DNA of 5,359 nucleotides, taken from NCBI GenBank assembly GCA_008086245.1, contig VSIX01000164.1:1-5359 (forward strand), written 5' to 3'. Position numbers and translations under genes: made by a program. The notes beneath the pieces were generated by a model. It was not told the DNA's origin and did not search any database. It saw only the letters and a list, made by a program, of their open reading frames with translations. Positions 1 through 5,359 of the stretch are shown here, one piece after another. The DNA comes from Candidatus Mcinerneyibacterium aminivorans (GTDB lineage Bacteria; Macinerneyibacteriota; Macinerneyibacteria; Macinerneyibacteriales; Macinerneyibacteriaceae). Within the stretch, counting starts at the first letter, position 1, and the number at the start of each line of letters is the position of its first letter.

Positions 1-1173
1 ACATTTTTTCTTTTCTTTACAATCCTTACAATTTTGACCTTTATAAATAGTGTATCTTATACCCCTTGTTGTACCATGTCCCTGTCTTTTTAATATTCTT
101 CCTTCTGGACACTCTAAATTCCTTTCATCTATCAAATCAAAATTTGATTTATCATATTTGTTTTTCTCACTTCTTGTTTTGAAGGTATCCGGTATGTAAA
201 ATTCTTCTTCTCTATTTTTCAATTCTGGATATAATTCATCTCTTATAAATGCTGAATCTGCTAATACATTTTTTGCCTTCTTTCCTAAATTTTTTATCGC
301 TTTTTCCGTTAATTCTAATAAATCATAGGAAGAATCACTCGTAGTTTTTGTTTTTACTGCACATGTTACTCCATATTTACCATCAACTGCGCTTAAATGA
401 TTATATGAAGGTTTTTGTGTCCTATCCTTATGCATCATAATTTTGGCATCTTCATCTGTCATATTGATTTTTTTATCTTTGTTTATCTTATTATTCCCTT
501 TGGAGTCATCATCATTATCATCATCCTCTTCTTCAATTTCTTCAAATTTCTTTTTTAGATTTTCTAATTTCTTTTTTTCTTTTTCCAATTTGCTTATTCG
601 TTTTTTTTCTTTCTCTTTAAATTTTGCATCTAACTCTTCAAGATCTTTTGATAAAAGTTTTTCTATTCCTTCTTTTACTTTTTTATATCTTTTTTCCATT
701 CTCTCTTTACTGTAGCTTTTCTTATAGCTTGCATTTGCCTGTATCTTCTCTCCATCTATTGCTAAATTTTCCAAATCAATCATATCAAGCTCATAGCACA
801 GACATACTACCTGGGTAAATATCTTTGGTAACTCCTCTAAATTTAGTTTCCTAAATTCATTTAATGTTCTAAAATCTGGTACCTCCCCTCCTGTTAAATA
901 TTTATAATCTGCTCTATGTTTTACATTTTTATACATTTTTCTACAGCTTAGTACTCCTTCGGTATAACTATATAACAAAACTTTTAGCATTAATTTTGGA
1001 TGAAATGCTGGTCGTCCTAGATCTGAATAGTTTGAATAAATTTCACTCATATCTATATGATTTTCTATTATTTCGTCTACTACTCTTGCTGGATGATCTT
1101 TTTCTAGCAATTTATCTGGCTCTATCACCAGCATCCTCTTATTCTTTTGATTATAAGGTTTAAATTTAGCCAT
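1..1173 (-). CDS. IS1182-family DDE transposase, C-terminus cut by window edge
   Basis: Catalyses cut-and-paste movement of its own insertion sequence. The frame is open for 391 codons from ATG at 1173 to the window edge with no stop or frameshift. The N-terminus (MAKFKPYNQKNKRML, then GRPAFHPKLMLKVLLYSY) is the usual helix-turn-helix start of this family. 'LAIDGEKIQAN' supplies the likely first catalytic Asp at residue 140, and 'VLADSAFIRDELY' the likely second at about 306. The conserved 'MTDEDAKIMMHKD...KPSYN...AVDGKYG' block lies between them. Near the edge C355, C382, C385 and C391 form the Cys cluster typical of these proteins. Family members are usually 450-550 residues, so roughly 100 residues, including the catalytic Glu, are missing. 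Residues about 165-215 are Lys/Glu-rich and probably a coiled coil, followed by an acidic run at 211-223. An AGGAG site 5 bases upstream supports the start. Confidence 0.93.
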   Translation of the reverse strand, partial: MAKFKPYNQKNKRMLVIEPDKLLEKDHPARVVDEIIENHIDMSEIYSNYSDLGRPAFHPKLMLKVLLYSYTEGVLSCRKMYKNVKHRADYKYLTGGEVPDFRTLNEFRKLNLEELPKIFTQVVCLCYELDMIDLENLAIDGEKIQANASYKKSYSKERMEKRYKKVKEGIEKLLSKDLEELDAKFKEKEKKRISKLEKEKKKLENLKKKFEEIEEEDDDNDDDSKGNNKINKDKKINMTDEDAKIMMHKDRTQKPSYNHLSAVDGKYGVTCAVKTKTTSDSSYDLLELTEKAIKNLGKKAKNVLADSAFIRDELYPELKNREEEFYIPDTFKTRSEKNKYDKSNFDLIDERNLECPEGRILKRQGHGTTRGIRYTIYKGQNCKDCKEKKKC

Positions 1174-1178
1174 AATAG

Positions 1179-1183
1179 CTCCT
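1179..1183 (-). promoter_or_regulatory. Ribosome binding site of the transposase
   Basis: Minus-strand AGGAG lies 5 bases before the ATG at 1173 and fixes the start of the transposase. The remaining leader back to about 1245 is A+T-rich (ATGTTAAAATATATATAAATA) and probably holds the promoter, but so many TATAAT-like strings occur that I will not name one. Confidence 0.75.
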
Positions 1184-1223
1184 ATCTTTATTTATATATA
1201 TTTTAACATAATATGGCTCTATT

Positions 1224-1245
1224 TAAAGTGTTTTTGGACAGCCTT
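1224..1245 (-). repeat. Candidate terminal inverted repeat of the IS1182-like element
   Basis: The minus-strand text beginning GGCTGTCCAAAAACACTTT sits between the transposase leader and the glycosyltransferase remnant. Its GGCTGTC start resembles insertion-sequence ends. The partner repeat would lie left of the window, so complementarity cannot be shown and the inner limit is a guess. Confidence 0.45.
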
Positions 1246-1248
1246 AAT

Positions 1249-1945
1249 TTATAATTTGTTTTCTTTATTTATAAATTTTCTTCTTCCAGCACATACAATA
1301 AAAATATTGTTTTGATAAATAAAACTTGCTACTGATGAAATAAATCTTTTAAAATTTTTATAAATACTTCTTGAACCTACATACAATATATAATCTCTGG
1401 GTAAATTAAATCTTTTTCTGCTAATTCTTGTTTAATAGAATTCGCTAAATAAATAACTTTAATTTTTTTGGGGTGTATATTATAATAATTTAAAATATTT
1501 TTTTGTATTGTTAGAAATAGCAATAATTCTATCTGCTTTTTTTATTATTGATTATATAGTCTACATCAGAAAAATATTTTTTACCATATTTTTCATGAAT
1601 CATATCATAAACAGTTAAAACAAATGGTTTATTAATTCTAGTTAAGAAATAGGGAGTTATAGTAAAGTAGGATTAAACAAGTCATATTTTCCTTTGCTTA
1701 TTTTATATATACTATCTATATAGTCTATTAAGTAATTTCTTTGAATAATTTCTATTTAAAAATAAATTTTTATTAAATTTATTTAAGTTGAAAACATCTC
1801 TTATATAAGCATTATAATATATTAAAATTGAAATTTGCTTAACAATATCTTTTCGGCCATTTCTAATTATTTCATAAAAATATCTAGAAATACCTCCATA
1901 TTTTTGTTTTGTAAATATTTGATAATCATATAATACTTTTACCAT
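1249..1945 (-). pseudogene. Family 4 glycosyltransferase pseudogene, multiply frameshifted and truncated next to the IS
   Basis: Once a retaining GT-B sugar transferase acting in the cytoplasm on the polysaccharide repeat unit. It starts at ATG 1945 with the family's N-terminus (MVKVLYDYQIFTKQKYGGIS); this frame stops at 1712 after 77 codons. Homology continues across other frames: 'ISKGKYDLFNPTLL' to the stop at 1657; 'INKPFVLTVYDMIHEKYGKK' to a stop at 1529; 'KADRIIAISNNTKK'; 'YYNIHPKKIKVIYLANS'; and 'LPRDYILYVGS' then 'YKNFKRFISSVASF' and 'IFIVCAG', ending at the stop at 1249. At least four frameshifts are needed, two of them at or beside A7 runs (T7 on the plus strand at 1537-1543 and 1498-1504). 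The UDP-sugar-binding C-terminal part, about 120 residues, is absent; the IS boundary lies just beyond. It follows the flippase by only 12 bases. Family assignment is firm; donor and acceptor sugars are unknown. Confidence 0.88.
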
Positions 1946-1952
1946 TCCAAAA

Positions 1953-1958
1953 CCCTTT
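1953..1958 (-). promoter_or_regulatory. Ribosome binding site of the family 4 glycosyltransferase pseudogene
   Basis: Minus-strand AAAGGG lies 7 bases before the ATG at 1945 and touches the flippase stop codon (1958-1960). It supports this start and suggests that the gene was translated from the same transcript as the flippase. Confidence 0.55.
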
Positions 1959-3403
1959 TATGCCTTTTTCATTTTAGCAACTTTACTAATAAAATTCAAT
2001 CCTTCTTTGTAAAAAAACGCCATAAATACTAATAAGTATATTAATTTAAACAGGAAAATTCTAATACTAATCTGATTTGTCACAAGCCATAATAACATCG
2101 GATTTAGAATTCCCAAAAAAACAATCGTCAATTTTTTATAATTAAACATATATTTTTTATATTTAATTTTAATAAAAATTAACAAACTAATAGCTAAAAC
2201 AAAATATGAGATAATAGTTGTTATTGCAGCGGCAATAGCTCCAAATTTAGGTATGAAAATAATATTTAGAACTATATTTAGAAAAGCTGCAAAAAAAGTA
2301 AACAAAGGAATAATTTTAGTATTTTTATGATAAGTTAAGATGTTTGCCATAAAGTGATATACACCATAGAAAACCATACCTCCTAATACATATGGCAAAT
2401 AAGTTACAATATCATTATAATTTTTAGGCAAAATGAAAATTATTATTTCTTTTCCAAATAATTGCCCTAAAAGGCATAGAAACGAAATGAACACTGTAAA
2501 GTATGTTAACATTTTTTTTATAATAGAATATTTTTTACTATTTGATGAATCCATTAAATTATAAAACATTGGTTGCCAAGCATCTTCAAAGGAAAATATA
2601 AAGATATATAATAGCATCGCTCCAGTATAAGCAAGAGTATATACTCCAATTTTCTCTAAGGATACGAACTTAGCCATTATTATTCTATCACTAAAATTCA
2701 AAACTATACTAATAATAGAATTAATAGCAATAGGAAAACCTAATGCTAGTGCTTTTTTTAATTTAACATAATTAATATTAATATCTGCATTACAAATATA
2801 ACTAATATAGAAAAAAATAAATAAATAGCCCCTACTAATCTACCCATTAATTTTCCTAATGCACCAAAATCAAGAAAATAAATTAAACTTATTGCTACTA
2901 TGCAAGTAATAACAAAACTTATAACACTATTAACTCCTATTTTTTTATATTTCTGTATAGTTTGATAATAATTTCTACTCAATAAAATAAATATTTCAAT
3001 AATTCCAACTATTATTGCTATAATAACATGTGGGTAAAAGGGAACTCTATTAAAATCAATAATTTTACTTAAAAAAAACTTTCCAATTGGACTTATTGAC
3101 AAAATTAACAAACATAAACTGACAATCCAAAGAAAGCTATTCAATGTAAAAATATAACTTCCCAGTTTCTTTTTGTTATCCTTGAGATCAACATAATTTC
3201 TCATTTGTGATATATATAATCCAAAAGTAAAAAACAATGGAATAAATTTAATAATTGGTGTGTATACCCATGATTCCATATTGATCGGGTGTTAACAATC
3301 TTGTAAAAACAGGTAAAAGCAAGATAGAAGCAGTCTTTGTAAATAACTTTGATGCAGTATAAATTCCCGTACCTGTAATTAATTTTTTTATCGAAAATTC
3401 CAC
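1958..3403 (-). pseudogene. wzx: Wzx-type polysaccharide flippase, broken by two frameshifts
   Basis: A many-helix inner-membrane protein of the MatE/polysaccharide-synthase (MOP) superfamily that would flip lipid-linked oligosaccharide units to the periplasm. The three frames together make about 480 codons, the normal family length. Part one, GTG 3403 to stop 3248, carries the typical start 'SIKKLITGTGIYTASK' and 'LLPVFTRLLTPDQYG'. Near 3265 the homology moves to a second frame, 'VYTPIIKFIPLFFTFGLYIS', open to 2758 with about five membrane segments. Near 2800 it moves again, 'VKLKKALALGFPIAINS' and 'NFSDRIIMAKF', then 'FSFEDAWQPMFYNLM' and about seven further segments to the stop at 1958. 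No other damage is visible, so this gene decayed less than its neighbours. Symbol is by role and context, not by a specific homologue. The GTG may be a mutated ATG. Confidence 0.9.
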
Positions 3404-3407
3404 TATT

Positions 3408-3412
3408 CTCCT
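3408..3412 (-). promoter_or_regulatory. Ribosome binding site of the flippase
   Basis: Minus-strand AGGAG lies 4 bases before GTG 3403. The spacing is slightly short, but no ATG is available nearby and the following residues match the family N-terminus, so GTG is the best start. Confidence 0.6.
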
Positions 3413-3435
3413 ATAATAAAATAATTTTTATAAAT

Positions 3436-4305
3436 TTAGCAACAATCATTGGTAACACTACACTTTAAACTATCAATCATTTTATGAGAAATTAAATATT
3501 CTTCAACCCATTTTTTTGCTCTTTTTCGCTACTTCTTTCTTTTTTTATCTATTTTTAAAAATTCTTTCAATTTCAATGCTGATTTTTCAAAAGAATTGTT
3601 AGCCATTTTAATTAAAACATTATCGGGAATTTCATTTGTAAATGAGGTGGGGAAATCATAAACTGCTACAACAGCGTTATAAGCCAGTGATTTTATTAAC
3701 ACTCCCTCAACAGGAGCGGATCATAGGGATGGATTAAGAACAATTTTGGGATTACCCACATGTACTTTCAAACCTGAATCCCATCGCATTTTTTTCAAGG
3801 TAACATTTGGATAGTTACCATCTTCAAAATCTGTAGAAATATTATTTTTCATTTTATCAATTGTTTCAGAAATTAAAATCTAAAATTTTTTCAATTTTTT
3901 ACTGGGCTTCAAAACAAATAATCCCCCTTTTGTAGGATGAAAGAATCCATGATAAGCAACATCCTACTGTTTATTCTGCCTTCGAAATGAATCTTTTTCA
4001 GGTATTTCCATATCGGATGTTTTCAATCCTATTACCTTACATTTAACATCTCCAAAATACTTTTGAATTAATTTTTTTGATTATCGTTCTGTGCAAAAAA
4101 ATATATATTTTTTCTATATCTTTTTAATACTTTTAAAAATTCTTTATTTTTCTTCAAATCCTCCGATGGGAATGAGCAGCATCCATTATTTTCAATATTA
4201 TTTTCTTTACGAGATTTCAACATTTCTTTTGTAATTATATATTTGCTTTTTATACCATTAGTACTTGCACCCCTTCTCGCATTACACAAAGGTTTTTGAA
4301 TAATA
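3436..4305 (-). pseudogene. Glycosyltransferase (probably GT-B, family 4/1-like) pseudogene, 5'-truncated, with four internal stops
   Basis: The C-terminal half looks like a sugar transferase with a GT-B fold: 'YHGFFHPTKGG', then 'NPKIVLNPSL(stop)SAPVEGVLIKSLAYNAVVAVYDFP', which fits the donor-binding region where an E-x7-E-like block normally lies. The first part, 'KPLCNARRGASTNGIKSKYI' through 'NIYFFAQNDNQKN', runs to a stop at 4068. A run of A7 (plus strand T7, 4072-4078) shifts the frame by one base; the next frame continues 'LIQKYFGDVKCKVIGL' to the stop at 3436. That frame has stops at 3964 (TAG), 3880 (TAG), 3721 (TGA, probably a former Trp) and 3529 (TAG). No start codon or N-terminal domain is visible: the readable part begins directly after the family 2 remnant. 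I do not recognise residues before 'NGCCSFPSEDL' as any specific domain. Ends 32 bases before the flippase. Confidence 0.72.
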
Positions 4306-4321
4306 TTTTACTTCAAAATCA

Positions 4322-4825
4322 TCATTTAGAAACATTCTTATAAATAGTTTGATGAGTAATCATAATTCCATTTTTCATAGCAATTTTGTTAACAATATTT
4401 AATTTGTATTTTCTTACTATTTTGTTTTTATTATATTTTTTTACAAACTTAACATCTCCATATAAATAATCAACTTCATTTTCTTTAAATTTATTAATAA
4501 TATATTATATAACTTCATCATTCTTAAAAAAATCATTCTAATTTAAAGTCCCAATTATATCACCTGATACTGAATCTATTCCTTTATTCATTACCTCATA
4601 TATTCCACAATCTTTTTCATAGATTCATTTAATTTCTTCTTACTTTTATTATATTCTGATTCATGTTTTTTATAATATCTACAGTACTGTCAGTGATTTA
4701 TCATCCACAATAATACGTTCAATATTAGCATAGTTTTGATTTAACACTGAATTAATAGTATCTTCTATAAATTCTTCACTATTATATGAAACTGTTATTA
4801 TTGAAATTAAAGGTTCTTCATTCAT
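4322..4825 (-). pseudogene. Family 2 glycosyltransferase pseudogene (WcaE-like), frameshifted and 3'-truncated
   Basis: Once an inverting GT-A sugar transferase for the polysaccharide repeat unit. ATG 4825 opens '[20 protein letters not shown]' and '[16 protein letters not shown]', the classic GT-A nucleotide-binding start, but reaches a stop at 4679 after 48 codons. One lost base near 4700 explains this: the next frame reads 'DSTVDIIK'. Two more shifts follow at A-runs, giving 'KHESEYNK' and then 'DCGIYEVMNKGIDSVSGDII'. In that last frame a TAG at 4538 falls where the family has Ser or a similar residue before the acidic 'NDFF' metal-binding motif, and TAA at 4505 interrupts 'NDEVI-YIINKF'. 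'VDYLYGDVKFV' and 'NGIMITHQTIY' continue to the stop at 4322. Usual length is about 240-250 residues; the last 70 or so are missing and the next gene's remnant follows at once. It overlaps the fcl stop by 8 bases. Confidence 0.88.
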
Positions 4826-5359
4826 ATTTATTTCCTAATATTTCGTAATTTTTTAAGAACCAGTTGTAGGTTTTTTTAATACCTTTTTTTAATTCCGTTT
4901 GATGCTTCCACCCAAGAGAATGAAGTTTAGATACATCAAGCAGCTTTCTGGGGGTGCCATCCGGTTTCAAAGTATCCTTTACAATTTCCCCTTCAAATCC
5001 CACGACATCTTTAATAAGATGGGACAGTTCTATAATTGATATATCCTTACCAACTCCAATATTCACAAATTGATTTTTATTATAATTATTCATCAAAAAA
5101 TGCAGAGCATCTGCAAGATCATCAACATATAAAAATTCTCTTTTTGGCTTTCCGGTCCCCCAAATTGTTACACTTTCTTCATTATTTATTTTTGCTTCAT
5201 GGAACTTTCTTATTAGTGCAGGTAATACATGGGATGTTTCAAGATCAAAATTATCATGAGGACCATAAAGATTAGTTGGCATTGCTGAAATAAAATTGGT
5301 TCCGTACTGTTTATTATAGTGATGACATAGTTTAATACCCGTAATTTTAGCAATTGCAT
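4818..5359 (-). CDS. fcl: GDP-L-fucose synthase, C-terminal part (N-terminus beyond right edge)
   Basis: Cytoplasmic NADPH-dependent epimerase-reductase that converts GDP-4-keto-6-deoxy-D-mannose into GDP-L-fucose, the donor for fucosylated surface glycans. About 179 residues and the TGA stop are visible; the family is about 310-320 long, so the Rossmann dinucleotide-binding N-terminus is off the edge. The visible part starts at 'AIAK': its Lys is the catalytic Lys of the extended short-chain dehydrogenase YxxxK motif, and the cut codon at the edge (?AT) fits the Tyr. Then come '[13 protein letters not shown]', the signature '[13 protein letters not shown]', '[15 protein letters not shown]', '[20 protein letters not shown]', '[11 protein letters not shown]' and '[15 protein letters not shown]'. 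These are specific to GDP-fucose synthases within the superfamily. No frameshift or stop is present. ATG 5282 lies inside conserved sequence and is not the start. The partner gene gmd would be expected upstream, outside the window. Confidence 0.95.
   Translation of the reverse strand, partial: AIAKITGIKLCHHYNKQYGTNFISAMPTNLYGPHDNFDLETSHVLPALIRKFHEAKINNEESVTIWGTGKPKREFLYVDDLADALHFLMNNYNKNQFVNIGVGKDISIIELSHLIKDVVGFEGEIVKDTLKPDGTPRKLLDVSKLHSLGWKHQTELKKGIKKTYNWFLKNYEILGNKYE
4833..4836 (-). promoter_or_regulatory. Ribosome binding site of the family 2 glycosyltransferase, inside fcl
   Basis: Minus-strand AGGA lies 7 bases before ATG 4825, within the last codons of fcl. With the 8-base gene overlap (fcl stop at 4818-4820) this points to translational coupling of the two genes and confirms that the transferase start is real. 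Confidence 0.6.

Larger units (their letters stand above)
1..1245 (-). mobile_element. IS1182-family insertion sequence, partial (5' end inside window, 3' end beyond left edge)
   Basis: The element consists of a transposase gene and its short leader; only the end upstream of the gene is in the window. Reading the minus strand, the sequence just before the leader is GGCTGTCCAAAAAC, a GGCTGTC-type end that resembles the termini of many insertion sequences of this and related families. I therefore place the boundary near base 1245, within a few bases. Immediately outside it, homology to a family 4 glycosyltransferase begins, so the element appears to have landed in that gene. The opposite inverted repeat, any target-site duplication and the last part of the transposase lie off the left edge, so the exact end and the insertion site cannot be fixed here. 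Confidence 0.75.

Noticed and set aside
443-818. Plus-strand open frames of 90 and 64 codons, Ser/Phe/Leu-rich
   Set aside because: They are the reverse of the Lys/Glu/Asp-rich coiled-coil part of the transposase (TTT, CTT and TCT opposite AAA, AAG and AGA), with no ribosome binding site or recognisable domain.
1174-1245. A specific -10/-35 promoter for the transposase
   Set aside because: The leader is so A+T-rich that many strings look like a -10 box, and none has a convincing -35 partner at proper spacing.
1958-3279. Two independent small membrane proteins (173 and 247 residues)
   Set aside because: They match consecutive parts of one flippase, both lack credible starts, and a third frame upstream supplies the N-terminus with a ribosome binding site.
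4068-4289. A separate 73-residue protein
   Set aside because: It begins at a TTG in mid-homology without a ribosome binding site, and its sequence continues in the next frame after an A7 run, so it is a fragment of the glycosyltransferase pseudogene.
3436-4540. Stop-codon reassignment (TGA as Trp or TAG as sense)
   Set aside because: Several different stops occur (TAG, TGA, TAA) together with frameshifts, while fcl itself ends normally with TGA and the transposase uses no internal stop. Gene decay explains the data.
5036-5275. Plus-strand open frame of 79 codons
   Set aside because: It lies wholly antisense to strongly conserved fcl sequence and shows no protein-family features.
1-5359. CRISPR array, tRNA or rRNA genes, riboswitch, toxin-antitoxin or phage-defence genes
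   Set aside because: No regularly spaced repeats, cloverleaf signatures or family motifs of these kinds were found on either strand.

Overview
This is a strongly A+T-rich window in which every convincing gene lies on the minus strand, so it reads from right to left. The codon usage (AAA, GAA, ATA and TTA dominate), the IS1182-type transposase and the surface-polysaccharide genes suggest a low-GC anaerobe. A Fusobacterium-like organism is my best guess, but the sequence alone does not prove it.

In transcription order the window holds: (1) the C-terminal ~180 residues of a GDP-L-fucose synthase (fcl/wcaG), running off the right edge and otherwise intact; (2) a family 2 glycosyltransferase gene overlapping the fcl stop by 8 bases, broken by frameshifts and two stops and lacking its 3' end; (3) a second glycosyltransferase gene, probably GT-B/family 4-like, lacking its 5' end, with one frameshift and four internal stops; (4) a Wzx-type polysaccharide flippase of about 480 codons broken by two frameshifts; (5) a family 4 glycosyltransferase broken by at least four frameshifts and cut off before its C-terminus; (6) an IS1182-family insertion sequence whose 391 visible codons are open and which runs off the left edge. 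Spacing is tight (8-base overlap, then gaps of about 32 and 12 bases), as in one operon.

Taken together this is the remains of a fucose-containing capsule or O-antigen operon. Fcl would make GDP-L-fucose, the three glycosyltransferases would build the repeat unit on a lipid carrier, and the flippase would move it across the inner membrane. All four downstream genes are broken while fcl and the transposase are clean. The simplest reading is a decayed 3' half of a polysaccharide locus with an IS element lodged in its last visible gene. Many lesions lie at runs of 5 to 8 A, so sequencing error must be excluded, but nonsense substitutions, an apparent gene-gene deletion joint and the clean A-rich flanking genes favour real decay.

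I see no tRNA, rRNA, CRISPR array, riboswitch or convincing terminator, and no gene-free stretch longer than about 75 bases once the pseudogenes are counted. I found no clear sign of an undescribed system; the interest lies in the pattern of decay.
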